Source: Viridothelium virens (lineage: Eukaryota; Ascomycota; Dothideomycetes; Trypetheliales; Trypetheliaceae). From it: a stretch of 64,000 nucleotides of DNA. Numbering within the stretch: the first letter of the stretch is position 1; every line of letters starts with the position of its first letter. The DNA lies in assembly GCA_010094025.1 (NCBI GenBank), contig ML991780.1, positions 124,001-188,000 on the forward strand. The letters run 5' to 3'. A program made the position numbers and the translations under genes. This document shows positions 21,068 through 32,423 of this stretch, piece by piece. The notes below the pieces were generated by a model. The model had not been told where the DNA came from. It did not search any database and worked only from the letters and a program-made list of their open reading frames with translations.

Positions 21068-23509
21068 TTGCAACGGAGCGCATGCGCAATCAGAGTCAAG
21101 TATCTCTTGCACGTGTGGCAAGTTGTGTCCGAATTCGTGCACTGATAGGATTTGACAGGGCGATAGGGGCGAGCCTCTTTTCCCTACAATGCCTGGCGGG
21201 AAATAGATTCGTAGCAAGAGTAATTAACGCAAGAGCTGTATTAGCATGAAGAAGCAGACGCGTCAAACTCGAAACGGCCAATTTGACGTTTTCGGGATAA
21301 TCACCGACGATACCCATGAACAACCTTTGCGCCAATCATGCCCACGTTTTCAGCTTCCTCCCGGGGGCGAACGTTGAAGAAATTTCCGAAAGCGCTCGAG
21401 CCCGGCCGTTGCTGATATGTATACACCAGATTTACGATAAGCTTTTTCACTCCAGTACCTGCATATACCTGTGTCCGGAGTCGTACTCGGTCGCCTCCCT
21501 ATTGGTAGATCGCTTGAGGGTCATACGGGACAAAACAATGGCCAGTGTGGACAGTTGTCGCTTCTTCATGCCTTCTTCCCTTCCGCTCCAGCGTCTCCGC
21601 AATGGGTGCACCCAGGATGCATGCACTGCTGTCACTGCAATCCCTACCATCGACAGTGGCACCCTTCTGCTCGTCCCGCTTTGAACCTTCTTATATCCGC
21701 TTTTGGTCGGATGTGTACCCCACTCAATGATGCTTTGCTTAACACGGCGTTTGCGAAGGTACCAGACTCTTCGCTTGTGCCGTCCATTCTCGACTGATAC
21801 TCAGCTGAAAAAGGCATTGCTGAAACATGTGGCACGGTGACTCGATTCCTCAAATCTGGTGGCCTAGGACTGGCAGCACGCCGGTGTGAGGTAGCGGCGT
21901 GAAAGACATGACGGGCCGACGGCAAGAGATTATCTTCGTGGACGCTTCATCACCTCACGATCCCCGGCAGTAGGGTTAGACGAGCCTAGAGCGAGAATCT
22001 AGATATCTGAGAGACGGCAAATGCAGCCCAATCACGGTGACGCGGAGCATCGGTCTCAATTCTTCATCGCCAAGCTTGCAAGCTGTGAGCACCCGCAATT
22101 GCCGTTCAAGGGCCCGGCTGCGCCCACTCTAGCTCTTTCCTCCAGTCATGAAACCTCACCTCGGGCATCTGCAAGCCTTTTTTGGTGAGCACCGAGGAGG
22201 GGCATGGTAACTATTGAAAATCGCACGTCAGTCGATGTTGACGTGCCAGACGATACCGCCGAACCCAACCGCTACCGCAGACGTGGCCAACTGTCCTCCA
22301 GATACGCTTCAGGAGCAGCTGGTGAGTGGTGACAGCTAACGGAGATCCCCAAAAAAGGTCAGCAAGTTTTGGAACCACTGTTTCGGTGCCGGATGCTGTC
22401 CACCAACTGGTAAGACTGGTAAGGAGGCGTACACTAAGGTACTCCACGCCGCGCCCAGCCCAATCAGTATCCCTGAGCCGATCAAGATCCATGCTCGCCC
22501 GACTTCCCCGTCAACGTTCTGACTGCAGCGCCCCTAAGGATTGCTCCTGATTTTCATTCCTTCGGCCGGTTCCCATTCGTTCGTGCTCTGCACTCCTCTC
22601 GTTCCGCATCGCGCTTCTCTCCTTAGAGCGTAACTAAAGGGGAGCCGCATGGTGAGCACAGGCGTCAATCATGCTTCCACACGCAGGCAGACCCCAGTCA
22701 CAGACGGGATGGCCCTCACCGCGTCTCCTTGCTCTTGGGTTTTAAACTTCTGGCGAACAGCACAGAGACGTGATGGAGATGCTTGGAGTGGGCGTGCGCA
22801 CGAACGCGAGTCGATCAAAGCAACCTTCAATTGCTGTTCCCTTCGGTCCGTTTTTGTAGTAGTTTTAATGTTTTCACTACCCTCGTGTTCTTGCTCCACC
22901 ACAGCTGTTGGAAAGCGTACTGCTTGACTTCGTGCTTGAATCGTGTCAGCGTCATTTATCAACCTTGTTGCACTAGCAGACAGTCGGCGGCGGGACTACG
23001 CGGCTATCATCTCCTTGAGCTGATCATTAGGTCTTTTTCTCTCATCACGCTCTAAGGCTTGATGTACGTACACGCGAACTCTGCACGCAGATGGAACAAT
23101 AGAACTAATACCAGCAGTCTTTCCTTGGGTATCCTGCACTCGTTTGAGACCTTAATTGCTCGGCTACTGTCTTTTACGACCATTTTTATCAGAACGAGTC
23201 ATTACACCCGTTTTTGTCGGAAAGCATTCCCTGCATTATTCCCAGCTAGCCAGGCTTTCAAAGCTATCCAGAGTTAGCGTTTTTGTTCATGCGTTCAGGT
23301 GACGCTACCCCAGATATATTGTGGGTGAGGAGGTGGATGACCGTGTTGTGAGAAGGTGCGTTGCATTGCGGAAGCCGCGACACTCGTGCAATGCAGCTTC
23401 CCGATCTGTGGTGTACAACGTGTAGCAGCACCATACCACCCTGTGTTCTGTAATCACCTTTTGATATCCTACCTGACGCTGACCAGTTCCTCCCAGCGTT
23501 ACGTCTACT
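21068..23509. other. Long divergent intergenic region
   Basis: 2.4 kb between the divergent CNS1 and ApsA-like starts. It holds no frame I can support. The part nearest 23509 is pyrimidine-rich and probably carries a long 5' leader of the ApsA-like gene. A minus-strand frame at 21096-21317 just upstream of CNS1 (MGIVGDYPENVKLAVSS) could be a leader ORF but is unsupported. Confidence 0.45.
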
Positions 23510-26500
23510 ATGACCCACGTTCGCAGTATGAGGGACCTATTCGAGGAGCATCAGGCCTTTACGCTTGCAGGTCAAGCTCTGCCCACTCCTACCGACACGC
23601 CATATACAAGATCTCGAAGATCTTCACGGCATGGAACTCCGACGCCTTCCAATCCTTCATCGTCGCCTCCTCCATTGCCTCCTGACTCCGGCAAGGACAA
23701 CGCGCCAACTGAAGACGACGAGGAGTTCTCCATGCTCGACCCCCGCCGATTCACTCCCACACTGCACGCTTCACTTGTCTCTGAGATTCTATCATTACGA
23801 AGGGAATTGGACTCCAAACATCGATTCATTGAGAATCTCGAGCACAATCTCCAGGATTCACGGTCCGAGAGTGAAAATCTACAAGAACGATTGACGGAGA
23901 CAAGTAAAGAAAACCGTTCGGCGAAGCGGCAGTTGAAGCAAGTGGAGGATGGAACACTAGCAGCCCTGCAGGAGCTAGCAAGCGAAAGAGATGATCTCAA
24001 GAACGTGCAAAAGGATCTTAGACATAAGTTAGAGGTCTCTCAGAAGCAGGCAAAAACACAAGAGCAGGACGCTGAGCGAGCCTACAATGTTCACATGAGC
24101 GAGAAACAGGGGTGGGAAAATGAAAAACGCGGTCTGGAGCGTAGGGTACATGCCTCTGAGAGTCGGCTCCAGACTTTCATCAATGAAGTCAATGCACAGC
24201 ACGCAGCAGAATTCGGTCCCGAGCTTGGCGATGTCAGCGAAATAGAAGAGGATGCGAGGGATAGCGGACTGGGCAACGACAGTGATGTACCAAGCGCTCA
24301 ATCTAGTCCAAGTCGCCAAAGGCCTACACGAGATCGCAGTTCTAGCAGTACTCGGCGAAGTAGCACCCGTCAAAGCAATCGATTTTCTATCGACAGTGCC
24401 CTCGGCTCCGGAAGGCAGTCGAGACAGCATGGCCGAACTTTGGCCGATGAGCTTGTCTTTGATGAAGAGGAGGAGGATCTTGATGACTTAGAAGAGATTG
24501 AAGATGCGTATGCAGACCGTGAAACAAGATTAAGAAGGGCGCGTGAGTCAAGACAGTCGTTCAACCAGGACGATAAGGCCAAGCGAGTACTTGGCCTTTC
24601 AAACGGACGAGAATCTTCTTCAGATCATTATGACAGCCTGGAGTACGAACGGCGAGATCTCATTCGACCTATTCAAGAAGTGCCGACTCCGAAGGAAGAA
24701 GAGCTAAGCCCAGTGATGCCAATGAACTCATCATATGTAGATGCTGGCATACAATATTCTCCGCCGACATCACCGACGCTCCCCATCATGGTTCCGACGT
24801 CGCCTCCAACATCACCCGAAGCCGCTCCGATACTCCAAGAGAAAGCTACGCCATCAGCAGAAGTGGAGGCAAACCAAAGCCGCAAGCGGATTGCCAGTCC
24901 AGTGCGGAGTCCGAGTCCAAAGCCACGAAAATTGACCTCCGAAAAGCCAGCTACACCGTTGGTTGTTCTAGTGTCATCTGCCACGCAGACTATCGAAGAA
25001 TTTCCAGTCCTGGCACCGGTAGCAGACGCTGCTATTCAAGCAACGCAGCCAGGCTATGAAACCGTTGTGCAGCCTTCCTACAGCTCAATCTCTACTCAGA
25101 CAGATCCGCCAAAAGAGGAGGCAGTCAATCACGGCAAGATTGAGAGGATGCCAGCGCCGGCCTCTTTGGCTATTCCTTTAATCGCGATCCACCCTCCCCT
25201 TTCTGGCCCTCCGTCTCCTAAAGAAGCTGTGTTGCCTCCCGCAACGAAAAATGCTGCCTGCCAGGTTTCCATTGAAGACCGAGTTCCTACTACAGACTCA
25301 GGTACCCAAACGGAAAGGATTACGATTGACCAACGTATTCTGAAGCTTCCACCACACTTATGGCCTTCTGCTATCAAGGATAAAGATCTGAGATCTGTAG
25401 AGACCTCTCAAGGAAGTAGAGAACGTTTACCAATTGCCATTGGCAAAGAAGATCTTGGGAGTGAGCGGCGACCTGCACTGGAATCGTTTGCGCTTTCGAA
25501 AGAGGCACAATCGCCACTGCCACTTACTGAGGACCATTACCCTGGCAATAACGACAATGGACCATTAGCCAAAGATGCTGTTGAGGGACCAAGACGGCCA
25601 TTCAGGTCCGCTAGTCTTTTTGCCGGATTCAACGATGAGGAAGGTGGGGACGAGACTGATCTAGATGAACCTGATTCTCAAAGCAAAAGTCGAATAGCGC
25701 CGAAATCAACTTCAGTCAATAGACTAACGAGAAATGGCTTTTCCTTTTCGGATCCACCCACTCCAGTCCCTGAGGAGAAAGAATCCCCTTATAGTGATGT
25801 GCAAAAGGAGAGAGACGAAACATCGATACCAAAGGAGGATGTCGAGGCAAGGGTCGCAGAGAACGTTGCAAGTGGCAGGAACTCGTTAGAGAGGGCTCCG
25901 AGAGTCATGAAACCCATCCGAATGGCCAGTATGGTGAAACCGCCAAATCTTCGTCGATCGTCGCTCATCGCCAACGGGACTACCGCGCACCTACGTCAGG
26001 GCTCTAAAACACCAAGTGAGCGTAGCTTCGGTTCTGCGAGCATGAGCAGTACCGTAGCCCCTCCGCCCCCATTTCCTGTGCCTCTACGATCAAGCTCTCG
26101 TCGAGTGTGGCAAACCCGAAGTGAAGGATCATATAGCCCAACACCAGGCCAGAATGGAATGCATTCCGGACGACGACCGCTGGTAGACGCTGCGAAGCAG
26201 CATCCTGGGAAAGATGCCTTGCGGAAAGTACGTTCAGCGAATGTCATACCTCGTCATGCCCGCCGAGGAAGCCGCCCACGTAGTCGATCGCCACCAAATT
26301 CTTTCCAAAGCTCGATGCCGAGTTCAATCACCTCTCCGACATTACCTGAGCACGAGATTCCGGAGCTGCCTCGAGATAACATCAAGTCTCCGCGGCATGT
26401 TTTCCAGTTGCAGAAGTCAAATAGCAGAGCGGCTCAGTCTGATGTGACGTCTCGAACCGGTAGTGCGTCAGCAGGAAGTGCCAGTCAGCAGCAGTCAAGC

Positions 26501-28132
26501 GTTGTGGATGCGATCGCTATCACCATGGTTGGTGAATGGATGTGGAAATATGTCAGGAGGCGGAAATCATTTGGTGTACCTGAGTCGCCTGCGGAGGTTA
26601 GCAGGCCTGGTGAGGATGGTTCTATCACGGTGACTAGTAATGGCCAGCGTCACAAGAGATGGGTATGGTTATCTCCTTATGAACGGTCGGTCATGTGGAG
26701 CAGTAAGCAGCCAAGCTCAAACTCTGCGCTTATGGGCAAGAGCGGGCGCAAGCGTAAGTGTCATGGTTGCTTCTCCTTATATGATACTGATTTTTTTGTA
26801 GTGATCATTCAATCCGTACTCGATGTTAAAGACGATACGCCACTGCCAAAGAATGCGGGCAACATCTTCAATCGCTCTATTCTCATCTTGACTCCAGCTC
26901 GGGCTCTGAAGTTCACTGCCTTTTCTAGTGAACGTCATTATCTCTGGCTGACTGCTCTTTCTTTCTTGTCACACCATCCCTCACAGCGTCTGTCACCTCT
27001 TCCGGCCATTCCGGCACCAGAACCCAAATCCGTCAAACCTCCCTCATCCGAGACCCCGAGCGCAGAGCCGAAGATCCCGATCCCCGAAAAGGAGCTTGAG
27101 AAACCCACCCGTGCAACTGCCATGCTTCGACGTACTCCTCTTCGCGACTCCGTCCGTATCGCCAAGAGCCGTGGTGGCATCTCATCTCGTGGCCGTCCTG
27201 AAGGCCCTGCCCGTAATGCTACCGCACCGCCTACTCTACCTGAATTCCGAGAATCTTTCGACGTTGGCGTCGAACAAGAGATACACAGTGCGACAGGCAC
27301 TACCTTCTTTGACCAAATCCACTCCAATCCGCCTCCTGCTGAATACCGCTTCTCCGACCTCCCCAGTAACGATCATCTCCGTCCCAATACAGCAGGGACC
27401 ACAGGCACCGCCGAATCCGGTGCCGAGTACCCCAACGTCCCCCGCTATCATGGCCACGGCCGCAAGCGCAGCGCCAGTGGTCCCGTCGCCCCTTCCCCCA
27501 GAGACCTCCAAACCGTTCCCAGCAGCGGCCGTCTCGGCAGCCTCCGCGGCTGGACTCAATGGCCCGAAAAGCTCTCCTCGCGGCCCATGTCTCGCGACGG
27601 TGGCGGCGGCAGCAGCGGCGAACCACCACGCTTCTACACCGACGTGAACGATTCCACCACCACCATCGCCCCGCCACCCATCCCCATCACCCGCCCCCGC
27701 TCGCGCACCTCAGACCAGCACCACGCGCCCCTCCCCAGCACCATCCGGCCTCAATCTCGGCCGCCACTCCCAAGCGCGACCTCGGCTCCCCCTCCTCAGC
27801 TACCGGGCCAGCGGGCACCGCCGCCGTCGTCCCGCTCGGGCTCTCGCAACGGCATGATGCGCATGGAGGCGTTCGTGCAGCCGGTGTCGCAGCTGGCGCG
27901 TGCGGAGAGCGAGCCCTCGAGTGCGCCGCCGGTTGGGAAGACCGGCTTTGGTGTGGAGGCCGCGGTGTTGCTGCCGGAGCGGATCCGGACGGGGCGAAGA
28001 CTGCCGGGGTTTGTGCCCCGGCGGAGGAGTAAAGTACCGGAGGCGTGGACGAAGGGCGTGGTTGTTGGGGGTGGAGCTGGGGAGGGAGGAGATGGGGGGG
28101 AGGGGTTGGCGGATCCGTTTAGAGGGTTCTGA
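23510..28132 (+). CDS. ApsA/Num1-type cortical PH-domain protein
   Basis: A cell-cortex protein that anchors dynein and positions nuclei (Aspergillus ApsA, yeast Num1, S. pombe Mcp5; family knowledge). From N to C: a disordered start; a long coiled coil at about residues 85-235 (SLRRELDSKHRFIENLEHNL and onward); a very long Ser/Pro-rich disordered middle; a C-terminal PH domain of the meiotic cell-cortex type, beginning near residue 1000 (MVGEWMWKYVRRRKSFGVPE, RHKRWVWLSPYERSVMWSS) and ending ALKFTAFSSERHYLWLTALSFL; then a disordered tail. A 48-bp intron at 26754-26801 (GTAAGT donor, TTTGTAG acceptor) sits inside the PH domain and changes SGRK into SGRKLIIQSVLDV. It is a multiple of three with no stop, so reading straight through also gives an open frame (1540 versus 1524 residues). 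Confidence 0.88.
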   Translation: MTHVRSMRDLFEEHQAFTLAGQALPTPTDTPYTRSRRSSRHGTPTPSNPSSSPPPLPPDSGKDNAPTEDDEEFSMLDPRRFTPTLHASLVSEILSLRRELDSKHRFIENLEHNLQDSRSESENLQERLTETSKENRSAKRQLKQVEDGTLAALQELASERDDLKNVQKDLRHKLEVSQKQAKTQEQDAERAYNVHMSEKQGWENEKRGLERRVHASESRLQTFINEVNAQHAAEFGPELGDVSEIEEDARDSGLGNDSDVPSAQSSPSRQRPTRDRSSSSTRRSSTRQSNRFSIDSALGSGRQSRQHGRTLADELVFDEEEEDLDDLEEIEDAYADRETRLRRARESRQSFNQDDKAKRVLGLSNGRESSSDHYDSLEYERRDLIRPIQEVPTPKEEELSPVMPMNSSYVDAGIQYSPPTSPTLPIMVPTSPPTSPEAAPILQEKATPSAEVEANQSRKRIASPVRSPSPKPRKLTSEKPATPLVVLVSSATQTIEEFPVLAPVADAAIQATQPGYETVVQPSYSSISTQTDPPKEEAVNHGKIERMPAPASLAIPLIAIHPPLSGPPSPKEAVLPPATKNAACQVSIEDRVPTTDSGTQTERITIDQRILKLPPHLWPSAIKDKDLRSVETSQGSRERLPIAIGKEDLGSERRPALESFALSKEAQSPLPLTEDHYPGNNDNGPLAKDAVEGPRRPFRSASLFAGFNDEEGGDETDLDEPDSQSKSRIAPKSTSVNRLTRNGFSFSDPPTPVPEEKESPYSDVQKERDETSIPKEDVEARVAENVASGRNSLERAPRVMKPIRMASMVKPPNLRRSSLIANGTTAHLRQGSKTPSERSFGSASMSSTVAPPPPFPVPLRSSSRRVWQTRSEGSYSPTPGQNGMHSGRRPLVDAAKQHPGKDALRKVRSANVIPRHARRGSRPRSRSPPNSFQSSMPSSITSPTLPEHEIPELPRDNIKSPRHVFQLQKSNSRAAQSDVTSRTGSASAGSASQQQSSVVDAIAITMVGEWMWKYVRRRKSFGVPESPAEVSRPGEDGSITVTSNGQRHKRWVWLSPYERSVMWSSKQPSSNSALMGKSGRKRKCHGCFSLYDTDFFVVIIQSVLDVKDDTPLPKNAGNIFNRSILILTPARALKFTAFSSERHYLWLTALSFLSHHPSQRLSPLPAIPAPEPKSVKPPSSETPSAEPKIPIPEKELEKPTRATAMLRRTPLRDSVRIAKSRGGISSRGRPEGPARNATAPPTLPEFRESFDVGVEQEIHSATGTTFFDQIHSNPPPAEYRFSDLPSNDHLRPNTAGTTGTAESGAEYPNVPRYHGHGRKRSASGPVAPSPRDLQTVPSSGRLGSLRGWTQWPEKLSSRPMSRDGGGGSSGEPPRFYTDVNDSTTTIAPPPIPITRPRSRTSDQHHAPLPSTIRPQSRPPLPSATSAPPPQLPGQRAPPPSSRSGSRNGMMRMEAFVQPVSQLARAESEPSSAPPVGKTGFGVEAAVLLPERIRTGRRLPGFVPRRRSKVPEAWTKGVVVGGGAGEGGDGGEGLADPFRGF

Positions 28133-31100
28133 ATGAATGATTAGGGGAGAATGCGAATGAGGAAGAGGGGGGAGCTGGGTAGTAGGGCGGATTAAGGACG
28201 ATACTCTATGTCTACGAATGGCTAATGAGGAAGATTGGTGCCGTATTTGCTTCGATTGCTTCGACGTTGTGAGTTTTACTTTTTTTTGCCTCAATCTTAA
28301 GGCTGCAGCCCTAGGCGCTTTTAGGTGCACTGAAGATTTGCTGTTGCTACAGATACCACGTTGTTCTCTCATCTACCTTGTCGTACATATTTGGTGGAAA
28401 AGCTACGTGATTGACTTGTCTATGGAGTTTTCGGGATATACCTATGGTGGTTATCTGAGTCCCACCAATTCAAAGCCCATGTAGAGTAATGTTTTGCCTT
28501 CTTGTATAGGATTATTTATCTATTTTTTTTTTAGATAACATCGACTACCTTTTTGTTTTTACTTAAATGCTGTCCGGTTTTGCTATGCTGATGTCTCTCG
28601 ATACCCGGTATGTCACTCGCGTCCAATTCTTCACTTCTGACTGTGCCTTACGGGTAAAAGACCTAAAGGAGCAGATTTTGTCCAAATGAACTGTCGCACT
28701 GTGGAGCTGGGAGACAATAAGACCACAATAATACACTCGACAGCATAAGCCGCGCTTCTTTCCTTCCCAGCAGACTCATGATAGGCAGAAGGCCGTGCTG
28801 CAAGCCATTGCACGTTCGTTGCCAACAGGATGGCGTGATTGGCATGCAGATCTCAAACAGCACCAAGCAAGAGAGGTTCACCAGGGAATTTGCACGACCG
28901 ATCCACTTAATCCCTGTCTTTCCAAGCCAGCAGCTTTGACCCGATGTTCGAAGCATACTGAGAGATCCTTCTGGGGCAATCGTTGGGATTCAAGGTGCCC
29001 GTATCCGATAAATGAAGAAAACCTTGACTGGGTTGAACCGAAGAAAGCAATCTGAAGGTAGCATGGGTTGGATTTCTCTTATCAATAATCCTCGTCCTTA
29101 TTGACCACGTGCATAGGATAGGATATTGTTCGACGTACAGAGCTGGGATTACAAGCTTCAATGAGCAGTATCCAGTAGATGGACGATGGAGGGGTTGGAG
29201 CGACCTATCGACATATTTTGCTACCATGGATCTAATGTTTGGCATCGATCGATGCGGTGGAATTGCCTAATCTGTCAAGCTCCACCTCCAACCATGGACT
29301 TCTTTTATTTATCTTGCCATTTCCACTCAAATGGACGCGACACCTGACCTCAGGGAAGCTCTACTCCATGTGACAACGGTAGTACTTGTACAAGTAAATC
29401 CCAGCATTTCAGGTACGGTTCAGTGGAGGAACAACAGTATCAATCGATTTGTACCGCAACGAATTGTTTAACGCGGTGGAAGTCACGTACCTACCTGGCT
29501 CCGTCAATCTGATAAATATCACGTTGCGACTTTCAACAGGATATCGTGCAGTGGTCTAATCAACTTGACTCCAACTTGTTTAAATTCCCATGAATGTCTT
29601 GCGTCACGGCCTAATCCCTCGAGCTTGGTTAAATGGGACCAAAATTTCTCCCAGCGCAATCTAAGGCAGTTCATGATTTAGTCAGCACCTTTTCGTCAGG
29701 CAAAATTCTCGGCATCTCGCAATCTGGTGAGTGGTGGATATCGCTGACTTGATAGATTAATAAGTCGTCTACTTATCGACAGGAATCCGTTGCCGAACCC
29801 TAGCCAACCCTTGGAATAGCGGTCGATCCAAGAAATTGAAGTGGACGTGAACCAGATAAATACTTCTGATAGCGATTTTTGAACGACGTCGCAGTTACGG
29901 ACTACATACGCGGTACGGACTATCCTGTACTTCTGCAAACGAAGTTTTTATAAGCAGGCAAAGCATGTAGGTATCCAGACGGTTGTTCTGCATGGTCCTA
30001 AAGTCCCAAGAGGACATGACATGCAGAAATGCATGGAAGAAGCAAAAAGCAAGTCCCGCAGGAAGAGCGATCCGTCTCCCAGGGGGAGCCTTTTTAAAGT
30101 TTCTTCCCATTCAAGGGACGGATCCCTTCCGGTGGGCCTTTTAACCACCTACATACCACCGGTGGCGGCGTCGTCCGGATGTAAGAATAGTGCCTTGGAT
30201 TAACCACTTTATCCGTCCATCAAAAATTTTAGAATCTCCTAAATCATGGTGGAAAATGTCTTGAATCCAATCCAAGTCAGAATTCCTTGAACTGACGTGA
30301 TCGAAATGTTGTTTTGGAGGGGAACCGGTCGCCGGCGCTTTTTCATTGATCGAGAAAGGTCAAGGAACCCTGATGCTTGTGGCACGATATCTGCGACAGA
30401 TCGCGTATCACCCTTCTCGATTTGGTAGCCTACAATATTCAGTCGTTCGGCAACAAGAAGTTCTGTCCGCCAATCTCTCTCTATGATAACACCCTGAGGT
30501 ACCGCGCCTAGTAGGCTCACTGCTTCTGAGATGCTCAAAGCCTAAAGTGATTAGTTTATTACCGGAGCTAGGGTGATAGGCACCGATAAAAATCGCCAGG
30601 ACCACGCGCCAGGGACGATGGACGATGCACCGCGAGGATGGACGAAGGTCCCACTGGTGGAGCGTCGGTGAGGCGACTGACGTACAGAAGGCTTCATGTA
30701 CGCTGCGAGAATTAACAGCAAGCCCGTCGGGTTCTGACTCGGAGTTGGCAGCCTACAAGAATCGTCGTAAATGAGCATTTGAGGTGGTTCGTCGAAGCAC
30801 GTGGAAACATTGGGTTTCTCTCAGATCTTTTACGTCACGCATGAAGACACAACGAACATCTGGAGGCTCAAGTCTCGAAGTTGAGGGTGTTCTTTAAAGG
30901 CTTGAAGATGGGCGCAAGATCGATGGCATGATTGGTTGGCTACCCAGACGAACCGCTTTCAATCGCGAAGGAACCGCACCTTCTACGACCATCCCAACCA
31001 CCGCACCACCTCACCACTCACCTTAAGCGACTTCTACGTGTAATCCTTGATCCCGCATTGCGAGGATAGATGGGTAGGCTTGTTCCTTCTCGCGGCGGAT

Positions 31101-31754
31101 TTACCGCGTTTGTTTCGAGCTGCTGGCCGGCCCCTCGCACCTCCGACCACGGTCTCGGGCCTGTTCTTCCTCAACAACCTCCCCCCATGTCGGCACCTTG
31201 GAGTCTTACGCGTCCAAATTCGTCTCAAACGCACCAGTGCATGTCAACATTATGATCTACTCCTCTGTTAGATTCAAACCTCCATGTGGCCCTTGGCTGA
31301 ACGTGGCGACTCTGTACCTGTTCCCACCAGTCGATCCGCTCTGGTTAATCTGGACCCTCCATTGCCTGACGAATTGATTGACTTGTATTCAGCCCACTTC
31401 ATCCTGTTCATCTCCATGCATCGGCTCATTCCAGTGTTCCGGCGCTTGATCGACCGGTGGGTAGGCCGCAACCCTAGATTGTTGTCGTCCAAGTGCCGCT
31501 CCGAGCTTCTGTAGGTCTGCCAGCAGTGTCCTGCTCATCATTTGATTGTGTCATATGTAGTATTCTGGCCTGGGTGAGAAACGGTATTTATTGCTCGAGT
31601 TCTTCCCTACGCTTCAATTCTCTAGTTACTGCAAGATAAGTCTTCTTCAACCACTCTCTTACTTTTTCCGTCGACCTTCGGCTGGCACGAAAGGAGTTTT
31701 TGCACATTTGACTGCTCATATCTAAGTTCTCTCATCAATCACATCCGTTTCGCT
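28133..31754. other. Long gene-poor region
   Basis: 3.6 kb with no gene that I can model well. A weak minus-strand terminal exon is listed separately at 30239-30541. A plus-strand frame at 31284-31514 (PPLPDELIDLYSAHFILF) is possible but unsupported. No repeats, tRNA or transposon ends noticed. Confidence 0.4.
30239..30541 (-). CDS. Possible terminal exon of an unrecognised or decaying gene
   Basis: A frame of about 100 codons preceded by an intron-like end: a branch-like AACTAATC and a TTTAG acceptor at 30542-30543. The text reads ALSISEAVSLLGAVPQGVII, then RTELLVAERLNIVGYQIEKG, which looks like folded helical protein rather than noise. An upstream exon around 30551-30778 could not be joined in a single clean frame, so it may be a gene remnant. 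No family recognised. Confidence 0.3.
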   Translation of the reverse strand, partial: ALSISEAVSLLGAVPQGVIIERDWRTELLVAERLNIVGYQIEKGDTRSVADIVPQASGFLDLSRSMKKRRRPVPLQNNISITSVQGILTWIGFKTFSTMI

Positions 31755-32423
31755 ATGGCACCTATTTTCTCATATGCGGCGCTCCTAGCCGTTATCCCCC
31801 TCGTCTTAGCAGCACCTGCACCGGCTCCCACGACGGAAGCCACAAGAACATTCCCTCATCACCCTCTAGGCACTGGCAATCACCATCATCACCACGCACC
31901 TCCCTCGGGTGAGAAAGCACCCTTCCCAATCGAGCAGCGGAAGGAGATGCCTGAGGAGAAGCCCGAGCACTTCCCTACTCCAAGCTTCCCATTCCCCACT
32001 GGCGGTTTCCCATTCCCAACCGGAGGCTTCCCATTCCCCACTGGTGGATTCCATAGGAAGCATGAGCACGAGCGACGCGCTGAACAGACTCCCAAACACC
32101 GCGGACACCCTCAGTTTCTCCCAACCGGTGGGTTCCCGGCGCCCACGGGTGGCTTTCCCGCACCCACTGGCGGCCCGTTCCCTCCTCCACCGGTACACAA
32201 CGCCCATGAGAAGCGTGATGTTGGCAACAAGAAGTTCAAGCCGCATCATCGCCGGCCGGGTGCTCCGCTACCCACCGGTGGCTTCTTTCCCCCACCTCCG
32301 GCCGAGTCGGATCAGGCTGCGAAGCGCTTTGAGCCTCACCCCCATCATCACCATAACGGCACTGGTGCTACCAGGCTACCGCCAGCGCCCACCTCAAAGC
32401 CGAGCTTCTTCGTTTACGAGTAA
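31755..32423 (+). CDS. Secreted PTGG-repeat, His/Pro-rich protein
   Basis: A single exon of 222 residues. A clear signal peptide (MAPIFSYAALLAVIPLVLAAPAP) is likely cleaved after an AxA site near residue 20. The mature part has tandem heptads: three FPFPTGG units, later two FPAPTGG units and further single LPTGG copies. Histidine clusters (HHHHHAPP, HPHHHHNG) lie at both ends. Dibasic sites RR (ERRAEQ) and KR (EKRDVG, AKRFEP) divide the chain and could be cut by Kex2 in the secretory pathway. No cysteine is seen, so it is not a classic cysteine-rich effector or hydrophobin. A secreted cell-wall, metal-binding or Kex2-processed repeat protein are all possible; I favour none. It is the only confident gene in a gene-poor stretch. 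Confidence 0.8.
   Translation: MAPIFSYAALLAVIPLVLAAPAPAPTTEATRTFPHHPLGTGNHHHHHAPPSGEKAPFPIEQRKEMPEEKPEHFPTPSFPFPTGGFPFPTGGFPFPTGGFHRKHEHERRAEQTPKHRGHPQFLPTGGFPAPTGGFPAPTGGPFPPPPVHNAHEKRDVGNKKFKPHHRRPGAPLPTGGFFPPPPAESDQAAKRFEPHPHHHHNGTGATRLPPAPTSKPSFFVYE
31984..32172 (+). repeat. Tandem 21-bp repeats encoding FPxPTGG units
   Basis: Near-identical 21-bp units (TTCCCATTCCCAACCGGAGG-like) occur in two blocks within the secreted-protein gene, three copies in the first and about three in the second. Copy number may change by slippage or recombination. Confidence 0.75.

Noticed and set aside
21096-21317. Small gene just upstream of CNS1 on the minus strand
   Set aside because: No domain, and it ends only 29 bp before the CNS1 start; it is at best a leader frame.
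27096-28372. Several overlapping frames on both strands at the end of the ApsA-like gene
   Set aside because: The main frame has a PH domain and continues unbroken; the others are composition shadows of a GC-rich, skewed region.
31755-32423. Ustiloxin/dikaritin-type RiPP precursor
   Set aside because: Repeats do not alternate with single KR sites, and no UstY-like (DUF3328), tyrosinase or methyltransferase gene is nearby. Kept only as a repeat-bearing secreted protein.
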